A stretch of DNA of 64,000 nucleotides from JANNNF01 sp040385825. Its GTDB lineage: Bacteria > Pseudomonadota > Alphaproteobacteria > Rhodobacterales > Rhodobacteraceae. Location of the stretch: contig JAZKGQ010000006.1 of the NCBI GenBank assembly GCA_040385825.1, positions 620,001 to 684,000 of the forward strand, read 5' to 3'. Shown in pieces: positions 27,096 to 35,125 of this stretch. A program made the translations under genes and the position numbers. The notes below the pieces were generated by a model. The model searched no databases, was not told the DNA's origin, and saw nothing but the letters and a program-made list of their open reading frames with translations. The first letter of the stretch is position 1, and every line of letters starts with the position of its first letter.

Positions 27096-27871
27096 CAGAC
27101 CTTTTGCCCCTGCTGACCACTTTGACCGGTGCGGGCCAGGATGCGCTTTGGTCCGGATTTCTGGTGTTCTTGCGCGTCGGCGCCATGATGGCCGTGCTGC
27201 CTGCCTTTGGCGAACAGGTGGTGCCGCAGCGGATCAAGCTGGTCCTGACCCTGGCGTTTACCGTGATTGTGGCGCCGGCCGTGGGGCCGGCTGTCGCGCC
27301 GTTCAAGGGACTGCTGGCCCTGCCGCTGGCTGGCGAAGTGGCTGCGGGTCTGGTGGTGGGGCTCGGGCTGCGGTTGCTGGTACTGGCGCTGCATTGTGCC
27401 GGGGCCATGGCGGCGCAGGCAACGTCGCTGTCGCAGCTTTTCGCCGGATCCGGTGCCGAGCCGCAGCCCGTCATCGGCAATCTGCTGGTGGTGACCGGGC
27501 TTGCGCTTGCGGTGATGGCGGGGCTGCATGTGCGCGCGGCCGAACTGCTGATCCTGTCTTATGAGGTGATGCCGCCCGGCCGGATGCCGCTGGCCGCCGA
27601 TCTGGCCGATTGGGGGCTGGCACGCATTTCCCATAGTTTCGGCCTTGGGTTTTCGCTGGCCGCGCCCTTCACCCTTGCCTCGGTGATCTACAACCTGGCG
27701 CTTGGGGTGATCAACCGCGCCATGCCGCAATTGATGGTATCGCTGATCGGGGCCCCGGCGCTGACCCTGGGGGGGCTGGCCCTGTTGGCGGTGGCGGCGC
27801 CCCTGGCCCTGGCGATCTGGCAGGCGGCCCTGCTGGCGCATTTCAGCGCGCCCTTCGGCCCGATGCCATGA
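27092..27871 (+). CDS. fliR: Flagellar export gate protein FliR
   Basis: 259 residues, almost entirely hydrophobic, with FliR blocks WSGFLVFLRVGAMMAVLPAF, the LAGEVAAGLVVGLGLRLLVL segment and AMAAQATSLSQLFAG. It completes the FliP5-FliQ4-FliR1 export gate. It overlaps flhA and flhB by four bases on each side, so the three genes are translationally coupled. Confidence 0.94.
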   Translation: MTDLLPLLTTLTGAGQDALWSGFLVFLRVGAMMAVLPAFGEQVVPQRIKLVLTLAFTVIVAPAVGPAVAPFKGLLALPLAGEVAAGLVVGLGLRLLVLALHCAGAMAAQATSLSQLFAGSGAEPQPVIGNLLVVTGLALAVMAGLHVRAAELLILSYEVMPPGRMPLAADLADWGLARISHSFGLGFSLAAPFTLASVIYNLALGVINRAMPQLMVSLIGAPALTLGGLALLAVAAPLALAIWQAALLAHFSAPFGPMP

Positions 27872-28944
27872 GCAGCGATGACGAAAGCAAGGATCACGAG
27901 GCCTCGCAGCGCAAGCTGGATCAGGCGCGTGAAAAGGGCGAAATTCCCCGCTCGACCGACCTGATGACCGCAGCGTCCTATGCGGGATTTCTGATTGCTG
28001 GCATGGGGTTGGGGGCCAGTGCCTTGCAGCAGGCGGGCCAGGCCGGGATGGTCTTGCTGGATCAGTCCGGTCCGTTGTCCCGGCAGATTGCAAGCGGATC
28101 GGCAGGTGCGGTCGGGGGGGCGCTGGGGCAAATGGTGGCGCCGCTCTGGCCATTCCTTCTGTTTCCTGCCGTGGCCGTGGTCGCGGTGATCACGGTCACC
28201 AAAGGTTGGCTGTTCACCCCTGCAAACCTTGCCTTCCGCGCCAGCCGCATCTCTCCTGTCGCGGTGGCGGGGCAGAAGTTCGGCCGCACCGGCCTGTTCG
28301 AGTTTGGCAAGAGTTTTGCCAAACTTTGCATCGTATCGGCCCTGTTGGGCCTGTTCCTGATCAACCGTGCCGATGATATCCTTGCCACGCAGCAGCTTGA
28401 CCCGGCGGGTGGCACTGGCGTTCTGTTGCGGCTGATCGTGCAGTTCCTGACCCTGATCCTGGGCATTTCGGTGGTGATCGGCGGCGGCGACTATCTGTGG
28501 CAATGGGCCGAACATGCCCGGCGCAACCGGATGTCGCGGCAGGAACTGGTTGATGAGGCAAAGGAATCGGACGGTGACCCGCATCAGAAGGCCGCGCGGC
28601 GGGCACGGGCACAGGAAATCGCGACCAACCGCATGCTGAGCGATGTTGCGACGGCGGATGTGGTTCTGGTCAACCCCACCCATTATGCGGTCGCGTTGAA
28701 ATGGACGCGGGCGGACCGGCACGCCCCGGTCTGTGTGGCCAAAGGGGTGGATGAAATTGCCGCCCGCATCCGCGAACGCGCGGCACAGGGCGGGGTGCCG
28801 GTCCACAGTGACCCGCCAACCGCCCGCGCGGTCTATGCCAGCGTCGAGGTGGGGCAGGAAATCCGGCCCGAGCATTACCGCGCCGTGGCCGCCGCCATCC
28901 GGTTTTCCGAGGCGATGCGCAAACGGATGAGGAGGCCACTGTGA
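27868..28944 (+). CDS. flhB: Flagellar export substrate-specificity protein FlhB
   Basis: 358 residues with a soluble N-terminal start (DDESKDHEASQRKLDQAREK), four membrane helices, and a cytoplasmic C-terminal domain. That domain carries the self-cleaving NPTH motif at about residue 268 (VVLVNPTHYAVALKW). Cleavage there switches export from rod/hook to filament proteins in response to FliK. FliK (38954) and FlgE (11410) are in the same cluster. The gene overlaps fliR upstream and the small gene at 28941 downstream. Confidence 0.96.
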   Translation: MSSDDESKDHEASQRKLDQAREKGEIPRSTDLMTAASYAGFLIAGMGLGASALQQAGQAGMVLLDQSGPLSRQIASGSAGAVGGALGQMVAPLWPFLLFPAVAVVAVITVTKGWLFTPANLAFRASRISPVAVAGQKFGRTGLFEFGKSFAKLCIVSALLGLFLINRADDILATQQLDPAGGTGVLLRLIVQFLTLILGISVVIGGGDYLWQWAEHARRNRMSRQELVDEAKESDGDPHQKAARRARAQEIATNRMLSDVATADVVLVNPTHYAVALKWTRADRHAPVCVAKGVDEIAARIRERAAQGGVPVHSDPPTARAVYASVEVGQEIRPEHYRAVAAAIRFSEAMRKRMRRPL

Positions 28945-29276
28945 CCCCTGCCGAGAACCTGGCCCGGCTCGGGGCGCTGACCCGACTGGTGTTGGATGTG
29001 CAATTGTCGCGGCTGCACAATGCGGCGGCGGCGCGCGAGGCCAGCCTTGCGCATCTGGCAGCGCTCGTCCCCCAGGCGGGCGCGCAGGGTTTGTTGCCCG
29101 TGGCCCAGGCCCAGGCGGAACTGGCCTATGACCGGTGGGCCGAGGCGCGGCGGGCCGAGATCAATCAGGTGCTGGCACGGCAAACCGCGGACTGGCTTCA
29201 GGCCCGCGCGGACGCGAGTCTGGCTTTCGGGCGGGCTGATGTGCTGCGCAAACTGGCCGAAAAGGCCCGGCGCTGA
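28941..29276 (+). CDS. Small helical protein, FliJ-like candidate
   Basis: 111 residues, predicted all-helical from its Ala/Leu/Glu/Arg composition (for example LARLGALTRLVLDVQLSRLH and QADWLQARADASLAFGRADV-type register). No signal peptide or membrane segment. It overlaps the flhB stop by ATGA and ends the flhA run. FliJ, the small coiled-coil export cofactor of FliI, is otherwise missing from the window and has the right size and composition, but sequence signatures of FliJ are too weak to decide by eye. The downstream gene is convergent. Confidence 0.55.
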   Translation: MTPAENLARLGALTRLVLDVQLSRLHNAAAAREASLAHLAALVPQAGAQGLLPVAQAQAELAYDRWAEARRAEINQVLARQTADWLQARADASLAFGRADVLRKLAEKARR

Positions 29277-29286
29277 CCGGCACAGG

Positions 29287-29733
29287 CTAGCTGTCCTGCC
29301 GGACGATCTCGACGATCAGAACATCGGTGATCAGGTCAGGAACGGCTTTGCTGGCGGTTTCGGTCAGGGCTTCGCGCAGCAACACCAAGTTGGCCGCATC
29401 GGTAAAGGCGCCGCGAAAGCCGCCGGCATTCGCGTGGTCGAACAGCACCTGCAAGAACGCGTCCCGCAGTTTCGGTTCGCGCGCATAGACGGCCTCGCTG
29501 CTGCCTGCGGTCACTTCCAGGTTCAGCGACAGCACGACCATCGCCGTCACTTGCCCGCCTTCGACAACTGGAATGACAAACTGGTTCGACATTTTCACAT
29601 AATCCGGCGGCACCAGTGGCACCTCGGGTTCAGTCAGCTCGGCAGGTTCGGCAGGCGGGCGCAGCATGATGCCTGCCCCCGCCCCGGCACCAAGGCCCAC
29701 AATCGCCAGGATCAGCGGAACAAGCTTTCCCAT
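29287..29733 (-). CDS. fliL: FliL-family flagellar protein (copy 2)
   Basis: 148 residues. An N-terminal membrane helix (LVPLILAIVGLGAGAGAGIM) is followed by a periplasmic FliL-type domain (VKMSNQFVIPVVEGGQVTAM, VLSLNLEV) and a C-terminal helix and strand (LREALTETASKAVPDLITDV, LIVEIV). It is the last gene of the leftward operon flgB-C-fliE-fliQ-flgF-G-A-H, directly after flgH, the usual place of FliL-like genes in alphaproteobacteria. It differs clearly from copy 1 at 19606, so these are old paralogues rather than a recent duplication. Confidence 0.8.
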   Translation of the reverse strand: MGKLVPLILAIVGLGAGAGAGIMLRPPAEPAELTEPEVPLVPPDYVKMSNQFVIPVVEGGQVTAMVVLSLNLEVTAGSSEAVYAREPKLRDAFLQVLFDHANAGGFRGAFTDAANLVLLREALTETASKAVPDLITDVLIVEIVRQDS

Positions 29734-29735
29734 GG

Positions 29736-30458
29736 TCAGAACGGCAGCAGGATGTCGGCGACCTGCTGTCCATAGCGGGGTTGCTGAACATCGGTGATCT
29801 GGCCGCGCCCGCCATAGGAAATGCGCGCCCCGGCGATCTTGTCATAGGTGATCTCGTTTTGCCGCGAGATGTCGATGGGCCGCACATAGCCGGTCAGCAG
29901 AAGTTCCCGCAACTCGTTGTTTACCCTCACCTCTTGCTGACCTTCCAGCCGCAGCACGCCATTCGGCAATTCTTCCACCACTGTTGCCGCCACCCGCAGC
30001 GTCAGCTTTTCATTGCGGCTGACAGACCCGTTGCCCTTGTAGCTGGAACTGGAGCTGGTTTCGACCGCATCCGCCATGCTGGCCCCGTCGGGCAGCTTTT
30101 CGTTGAGCCGCTGCGGAATGCCGAACAGCGATGGCATGCCCATGGATTCGTCGCCCGCCCGCGTGCGGCCGGTGCTGTTGGAAATCTGGGCGGAATCGTC
30201 AATTTCGATCACCACGGTCAGAATATCGCCGGTCTGCGCCGCCCTGCGGTCGCCAAACAGCGAGTCGGTGCCCGCCGTCCACAAGGACGACGCATCGGTC
30301 GGACCGGAGGGGTCGGTGTATTCGGGCAAGGCGGACGAATACATCGCAGCGTGCTGATAGCTGCCTTCCAGCGGTGAAAAATCAGGCGCGCGGCCCACTT
30401 GTTGCAGCTTGCCACAGGCGGCAAGCGACAGGCTGGCGAGAATCAGGATGGGTCGCAT
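29736..30458 (-). CDS. flgH: Flagellar L-ring lipoprotein FlgH
   Basis: 240 residues with a lipoprotein signal and lipobox (LILASLSLAACGKL). FlgH motifs include SLWTAGTDSLFGDRRAAQTGD, DILTVVIEIDDSAQISN and a C-terminal SRQNEITYDKIAGARISYGG. It forms the outer-membrane L ring. The ATG at 30458 has AGGAG upstream; an upstream extension to 30539 would hide the signal peptide and is rejected. It lies 10 bases after flgA. Confidence 0.95.
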   Translation of the reverse strand: MRPILILASLSLAACGKLQQVGRAPDFSPLEGSYQHAAMYSSALPEYTDPSGPTDASSLWTAGTDSLFGDRRAAQTGDILTVVIEIDDSAQISNSTGRTRAGDESMGMPSLFGIPQRLNEKLPDGASMADAVETSSSSSYKGNGSVSRNEKLTLRVAATVVEELPNGVLRLEGQQEVRVNNELRELLLTGYVRPIDISRQNEITYDKIAGARISYGGRGQITDVQQPRYGQQVADILLPF

Positions 30459-30468
30459 GGAGGCTCCT

Positions 30469-30882
30469 TCAGGACTGCGGGCCAACGCGCACCACACCAT
30501 CCGGCCCGATCTGGCCGGTGACGGTGGTGCGCGAGGCAAGGTTCATCACCCGGATCACATCGCCGGTCCCGCCCCGAGCCAGGGCGCGGCCTTCGGTCAG
30601 GATGGACACGGCCCCGGCGCGGTAGATCAGAGGCACGATCTGGTTGCGGTCGATCAGAGCGGGGGGGCCGATGTCCTGCGCGCGGATGGCGCGGCCAGGA
30701 TAAATGGCAATCCGCGCCTCCATTCCGATTGCGGTCAACGGGTCCTCCAGCGCGCCGGGAATGGCGGCTTCGACCAGCGTCACATCCTCGGGGGCCAGCA
30801 CGGCCATGGCGCGGATGGTGCGGTTGGCGACCAGACTGTCGGCCATCGCGGCGGTCGGCAAAAGCAACAACAGCCGCCACAT
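30469..30882 (-). CDS. flgA: P-ring assembly chaperone FlgA
   Basis: 137 residues, short for FlgA because the N-terminal domain is reduced. A brief signal sequence (WRLLLLLPTAAMA) is followed by the SAF-type domain: LAPEDVTLVEAAIPGALEDP, IYPGRAIRAQDIGPPALIDR, and a C-terminal GDVIRVMNLASRTTVTGQIG. It assists P-ring (FlgI) assembly in the periplasm. It overlaps flgG by ATGA. Short FlgA proteins are normal in alphaproteobacteria. Confidence 0.88.
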   Translation of the reverse strand: MWRLLLLLPTAAMADSLVANRTIRAMAVLAPEDVTLVEAAIPGALEDPLTAIGMEARIAIYPGRAIRAQDIGPPALIDRNQIVPLIYRAGAVSILTEGRALARGGTGDVIRVMNLASRTTVTGQIGPDGVVRVGPQS

Positions 30883-31667
30883 CAGCGTACCTGCGTGGTG
30901 GCAGACATCATCTGGTCGGCGGCGGTGATGACCTTGGCGTTCAACTCGTAGCCACGCTGTGCCTTGATCAGTTCCGTCACCTCGCGCACGGCATCGACCG
31001 AGCTTTCCTCGAGATAGCCCTGCCGCAGGGTGCCCAGCCCATCAATGCCGGGCGTGCCGACAAGGGCGGGGCCAGAGGCCGGACTTTCAAGGAACAGGTT
31101 CGAGCCCATCGCCTCCAGCCCCTTTTCGTTGGTAAAGCCCACCAGATTCAACTGACCCAGCAGTTCGGGGTCCACCCGGTCGGCGAAATAGGCGTAAACC
31201 TCGCCTTCGGCATTGATCGACAGGCTGCGCGCATCGGACGGAATCGTCAGGCCGGGGGCGACGGTATAGCCGTCAGAGGTGACGATCAGCCCCTCGCCCG
31301 TGCGCTTCAACGCGCCGTCGCGGGTATAGCCGGAATTGCCGGCGGGCAACGTGACCTCAAGATAGCCTTTGCCCTCGATCGCCACGTCCAGATCGCCGCC
31401 GGTCTGCGCCAGCGTGCCCTGTGCCAGCACCACCGAGACTGACGTGGGCCGCACGCCAAGGCCGATCTGGATGCCGGTCGGCAGCACGGTGCCATTTTGC
31501 GAGGAAATCGTGCCGGGCCGCGCAACCTGTTGATAATGCAGATCAGCAAAGTCTGCCCGCAAGGCATTGTAGCCGGTGGTGGACATGTTGGCCAGGTTCT
31601 GTGACACCACATCGACCCGCATCTGCTGGGCCGCCATGCCAGAGGCCGCAATCTGAAGGGCTTTCAT
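30882..31667 (-). CDS. flgG: Distal rod protein FlgG
   Basis: 261 residues with the rod-protein N terminus (KALQIAASGMAAQQMRVDVV, SQNLANMSTTGYNALRADF) and C terminus (VREVTELIKAQRGYELNAKV, ITAADQMM). FlgG builds the distal rod below the hook. ATG 31667 has AGGAG 7 bases upstream; an in-frame TTG directly before it is less likely. It follows flgF by about 9 bases. Confidence 0.95.
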   Translation of the reverse strand: MKALQIAASGMAAQQMRVDVVSQNLANMSTTGYNALRADFADLHYQQVARPGTISSQNGTVLPTGIQIGLGVRPTSVSVVLAQGTLAQTGGDLDVAIEGKGYLEVTLPAGNSGYTRDGALKRTGEGLIVTSDGYTVAPGLTIPSDARSLSINAEGEVYAYFADRVDPELLGQLNLVGFTNEKGLEAMGSNLFLESPASGPALVGTPGIDGLGTLRQGYLEESSVDAVREVTELIKAQRGYELNAKVITAADQMMSATTQVR

Positions 31668-31676
31668 CAAAGGCTC

Positions 31677-32387
31677 CTATCGGCCAAGGGTTTCAATGAC
31701 GCCGCGCAGGCGGCTGTCTTCGGTATCAAGGAATTTCTGACCCATCTCATAGGCGCGTTGCACCTCGATCATCCGGGCGATTTCCGACACGGGTTCCACA
31801 TTGCTGTTCTCAAGATAGCCTTGCAGGACCACCGCCCCGTCGACAGGCTCCAGCGCATCGGCGGCAAACAGCGTTCCCGCCTGATGCCGCAGCGTCAGCG
31901 GGTCGGTCGGCGCCCACAGCCCCACGCGGGTCAGAGGCGCACCATCGGCAGACAGGGTGCCGTCCTGCCCCAGTGCCACCACGCGCGCCCCTGGCGGCAC
32001 GAACACCGGCGCCCCGCCCTGGTCCAGCAGACGGTAACCATCACTGTTCACCAACTCGCCCGCCGCAGAGGGTGTAAAGCTGCCCGCGCGCGTCAGGCGT
32101 TCGCCCTCGGGCGTCTCAATCAGAAAGAAGCCCTCGCCCTGGATGGCGAAGTCATAGGTGGCCCCTGTCTGGCTGACGCCCGCCTGGGTCAGGTCAATCG
32201 CCCGAGTGTTGCCGCGGGCCATCGACAGCGACGGATCATCGCCCATCCGGGCGACATATTCCGAGAAGATCATCCCTTCGCGCCGGAACCCGGTGGTCGA
32301 GATGTTGGCGATGTTCTGCGCCACCATCTGCATTTCGCGCATGAGGCCCGACTGGCGGGTCAGTGTGGTATAGCCTGCGGCATCCAT
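31677..32387 (-). CDS. flgF: Proximal rod protein FlgF
   Basis: 236 residues. N-terminal rod motif (YTTLTRQSGLMREMQMVAQN, IANISTTGFRREGMIF) and C-terminal VSEIARMIEVQRAYEMGQKF mark the FlgF/FlgG family. The lack of the longer D1 insertion and its place before flgG support FlgF. It lies 3 bases downstream of fliQ. Confidence 0.92.
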   Translation of the reverse strand: MDAAGYTTLTRQSGLMREMQMVAQNIANISTTGFRREGMIFSEYVARMGDDPSLSMARGNTRAIDLTQAGVSQTGATYDFAIQGEGFFLIETPEGERLTRAGSFTPSAAGELVNSDGYRLLDQGGAPVFVPPGARVVALGQDGTLSADGAPLTRVGLWAPTDPLTLRHQAGTLFAADALEPVDGAVVLQGYLENSNVEPVSEIARMIEVQRAYEMGQKFLDTEDSRLRGVIETLGR

Positions 32388-32390
32388 GGC

Positions 32391-32657
32391 TCAGCTTCCT
32401 GCGATCATCGGGATGATATGGTCGGTAAAGAACGACACGAGGGTCGAGGTCATGAAGCTCATCGACACCCAGAACACCGCCAGCATCGCCCCCACCTTGG
32501 GCACAAAGGTCAGGGTCATTTCCTGCACCGAGGTCAGGGCCTGAAACAGGCCGATGCCGACCCCGGCCACCAGGGCCACGATCAACAGCGGGGCCGAGAT
32601 CTGCACCGCGATCCACAGACCCTGTCGCAGCGAATCGAAGATCATCGCTTCGGTCAT
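32391..32657 (-). CDS. fliQ: Flagellar export gate protein FliQ
   Basis: 88 residues with two membrane helices (APLLIVALVAGVGIGLFQAL and VGAMLAVFWVSMSFMTSTLV). The family motif FQALTSVQEMTLTFVPK sits between them. It is part of the FliP-FliQ-FliR gate. It lies between fliE and flgF, three bases from each, so the export and rod genes are one transcription unit. Confidence 0.94.
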   Translation of the reverse strand: MTEAMIFDSLRQGLWIAVQISAPLLIVALVAGVGIGLFQALTSVQEMTLTFVPKVGAMLAVFWVSMSFMTSTLVSFFTDHIIPMIAGS

Positions 32658-32660
32658 GGC

Positions 32661-32945
32661 CTAGACCGGCATCCGCAGGATTTCCTGATAGGCCTCGACC
32701 ACCCGGTCGCGCACGGTGGCGACTGTCTCTACCGCCATCTGCGACGAGGCCAGGGCCTGCACCAGGGCAAGCGGGTCGGCATTGCCGGTCATTGCGGCCC
32801 TGGCGGTGCGTTCATGATCGGTCAGGGCCTGCGTGAACGTGTCGATCAATCCGCCAGGCCCAGACCCGCCCGGTTGCGGCTGCGGTGCCGCGGCCGTGCG
32901 GGCCTGTGCATAGGTTTTCGCTGCGATAGAGGTGGTGAGTTCCAT
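32661..32945 (-). CDS. fliE: MS-ring/rod adaptor FliE
   Basis: 94 residues. The conserved C-terminal part (LVQALASSQMAVETVATVRD, RVVEAYQEILRMPV) identifies FliE, the short protein that joins the MS ring to the first rod segment. GAGGAGAC precedes the ATG. An 18-base gap separates it from flgC. Confidence 0.93.
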   Translation of the reverse strand: MELTTSIAAKTYAQARTAAAPQPQPGGSGPGGLIDTFTQALTDHERTARAAMTGNADPLALVQALASSQMAVETVATVRDRVVEAYQEILRMPV

Positions 32946-32963
32946 TCTGGTGTCTCCTCGATG

Positions 32964-33356
32964 TTAACGGCGCAGCAGGTCGAACAGGCTGGTCGTCATC
33001 TGACGGGCCTGATCGAACATCCTGAGGTTCGCCTCGTAGCTGCGCTGCGCTTCGCGCGCGTCAGCGATTTCGATTACCAGATCGACATTCGAGCCGTCGT
33101 AGTAACCGCTTTCATCCGCCAGCGGATGGCCGGGGTCGTAAATCCGGGTCAACGCGCTGCGGTCGAGCCGGGGCGCGCCGGCTTCGACCATGCCCGAGTC
33201 CATCGCCTCGTCAAAGCTGACGACCTTGCGCTGGTAGCCGGGCGTATCGGCGTTTGCGATGTTCTCGGACACGTGGCGCAGCCGCATGGCCTGTGCTTCC
33301 ATTCCAGAAGCGGCATAGCTGAGCGATGTCAGAAGCGTGCTCACCTGCGGCCTCAT
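32964..33356 (-). CDS. flgC: Proximal rod protein FlgC
   Basis: 130 residues with SLSYAASGMEAQAMRLRHVS and ENIANADTPGYQRKVV at the N terminus and IEIADAREAQRSYEANLRMF at the C terminus, both typical of FlgC. It overlaps the flgB stop (ATGA), so the two proximal rod proteins are translated together. Confidence 0.94.
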   Translation of the reverse strand: MRPQVSTLLTSLSYAASGMEAQAMRLRHVSENIANADTPGYQRKVVSFDEAMDSGMVEAGAPRLDRSALTRIYDPGHPLADESGYYDGSNVDLVIEIADAREAQRSYEANLRMFDQARQMTTSLFDLLRR

Positions 33357-33730
33357 TTCCGGCCAAGGCTGGCGCGGATCACATCGGAAGTGGACCGATA
33401 GATCGCGAGGGCCATTTCCTGGGTCTGCCGCGTTTCGACCGCATTGACCATCTCGCCCTCCAGCGAAACCGTGTTGCCATTCGGGCTGGCCCCGCCCGTC
33501 CCGGCTACAGTGACGGGGGTGGCACCGCTGGAAGTGGCACTGAAATGGCCCGCGCGGGTTGTGCGCATTTCAGCCTTACCTTGATAGACCTCGGCAAAGG
33601 GCGCCAGATCCTGCGCCTTGTATCCGGGCGTGTCCGCATTCGCGACATTCCGCGCGATCACGCCCATGCGGGCCCCGGCATAGGCAGCCATGCTTTGCGC
33701 CATCCGGGTGATTTCGAGTTTTTCAAACAT
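33353..33730 (-). CDS. flgB: Proximal rod protein FlgB
   Basis: 125 residues: EITRMAQSMAAYAGARMGVI and ARNVANADTPGYKAQDL at the N terminus, and a C-terminal RQTQEMALAIYRSTSDVIRA. It forms the base of the rod. ATG 33730 is chosen over 33760 because it begins the conserved MFEKLEI segment and GAGGAAG lies upstream. It is the first gene of the leftward rod operon, divergent from fliI. Confidence 0.92.
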   Translation of the reverse strand: MFEKLEITRMAQSMAAYAGARMGVIARNVANADTPGYKAQDLAPFAEVYQGKAEMRTTRAGHFSATSSGATPVTVAGTGGASPNGNTVSLEGEMVNAVETRQTQEMALAIYRSTSDVIRASLGRK

Positions 33731-33752
33731 CGGGATTTCTTCCTCGACCAAC

Positions 33753-33767
33753 TTCACCAAGGCTTAA
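33753..33767. promoter_or_regulatory. Weak CtrA-like site between flgB and fliI
   Basis: TTCA, seven bases, TTAA (one mismatch from consensus) lies in the 84-base divergent gap, about 23 bases before flgB and 48 before fliI. The position is good but the match is imperfect. Confidence 0.35.
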
Positions 33768-33814
33768 GGGTGATTCCTTTAGAAAGGGTAAGCAGCGAAC
33801 AAAGGGAGAATCCC

Positions 33815-35125
33815 ATGACCGGAATATTTGATGCACTTCGTGCAGAAATCGGCTCTGTACGGCCAATAGTGCCGATTGGCCGGGTGTCGGAAACCGGCAA
33901 GGGCACGGTGACAGTGGTGGGTCTGCCGCAGGCGGCCCTTGGCGACCGGGTGCGAATCGAGGCCGGGCCTGCGGTGCTGTCGGGCGAGGTTCTGCGCCTG
34001 TCGCGCGACGGCGCGACGGTGTTGCCGGACGGGGACGCCCAAGGGCTGGTCATCGGCGACCAGGTGGCCTTGCTGGGGCGGGCTGAAATAGCGCCGGATG
34101 ACAGTTGGATCGGGCGGATCATCGATCCTTATGGCGCGCCGCTGGATGGGCGACCCCTGCTGCGCGGTCCGGTGACGCGGGCGTTGCGCGCGCAGGCCCC
34201 GGCGGCGGCAAACCGGCGACGCCTCGGCGCGCGGATGGAGACAGGCGTGGCGGTGTTCGACACGCTTTTGCCGCTGGTGCAGGGCCAGCGGATCGGGCTG
34301 TTCGCGGGATCGGGCGTGGGGAAATCCTCGCTTCTGGCCAGGTTTGCGCGCGGGGTGAAGGCGGATGTGGTGGTGATTGCGCTTGTCGGCGAACGCGGGC
34401 GCGAACTGCGCGAATTTACCGACCGGGTGCTTGGTCCTGCGGGCATGGCGCGGTCGGTGATCGTGACGGCCACGTCCGATATGTCACCTCTGACCCGCCG
34501 CCGCTGTGCGCTGTCGGCGATGGCGGTGGCCGAGCATTTCCGCGATCAGGGTCTGCAAGTGCTGTTTCTGGCCGATTCCATCACCCGCTTTGCCGAGGCG
34601 CACAGGGAGGTGGCACTGGCTGCGGGCGAAGAAGCCTCCTTGCGGGGCTATCCGCCGTCGTTGTCGCACGCCATCATGGGGCTGGCAGAACGGGCCGGGC
34701 CAGGGCCGGAAGGCGCGGGCGATATTACGGCCGTGTTTTCGGTGCTGGTCGCGGGGTCCGACATGGAGGAACCCGTGGCCGATATCCTGCGCGGCGTGCT
34801 GGACGGGCATGTGGTGATGGACCGCAAGATTGCGGAACGCGGGCGCTATCCGGCGATCGATCTGTTGCGGTCGGTGTCACGCAGCCTGCCCGAGGCCGCC
34901 AGCGAGGAGGAAAACGAAATGATCTCTGACGCGCGGCGGTTGCTGGGAGCCTATGACCGCGCAGAGATGATGATTCAGGCCGGGCTCTATGCCAAAGGGT
35001 CCGATCCGGTGGTCGACAGGGCGATCAGGCTTTGGCCTGCGCTAGATGCATTTCTGGCGGAAACGGCGCCAGAAACCGGCAGCGTGGGCAGCTTTGCGCG
35101 GTTGCAGGCCTGCCTGAAAGGCTGA
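33815..35125 (+). CDS. fliI: Flagellum-specific ATPase FliI
   Basis: 436 residues, homologous to the F1 beta subunit. Walker A in GLFAGSGVGKSSLLARFA, Walker B region LQVLFLADSITRFAEAHREV, and the GEEASLRGYPPSLSHAIMG and ERAGPGPEGAGDITAVFSV blocks are all intact. It powers substrate unfolding and chaperone release at the export gate. GGGAG about 7 bases upstream fixes ATG 33815; the frame extends to 33326 but antisense to flgB/flgC. The gene is monocistronic here because the next gene is convergent. Confidence 0.96.
   Translation: MTGIFDALRAEIGSVRPIVPIGRVSETGKGTVTVVGLPQAALGDRVRIEAGPAVLSGEVLRLSRDGATVLPDGDAQGLVIGDQVALLGRAEIAPDDSWIGRIIDPYGAPLDGRPLLRGPVTRALRAQAPAAANRRRLGARMETGVAVFDTLLPLVQGQRIGLFAGSGVGKSSLLARFARGVKADVVVIALVGERGRELREFTDRVLGPAGMARSVIVTATSDMSPLTRRRCALSAMAVAEHFRDQGLQVLFLADSITRFAEAHREVALAAGEEASLRGYPPSLSHAIMGLAERAGPGPEGAGDITAVFSVLVAGSDMEEPVADILRGVLDGHVVMDRKIAERGRYPAIDLLRSVSRSLPEAASEEENEMISDARRLLGAYDRAEMMIQAGLYAKGSDPVVDRAIRLWPALDAFLAETAPETGSVGSFARLQACLKG

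Noticed and set aside
33326..33814. N-terminal extension of FliI
   Set aside because: Runs antisense to flgB and flgC, lacks FliI homology; a strong ribosome binding site supports ATG 33815.
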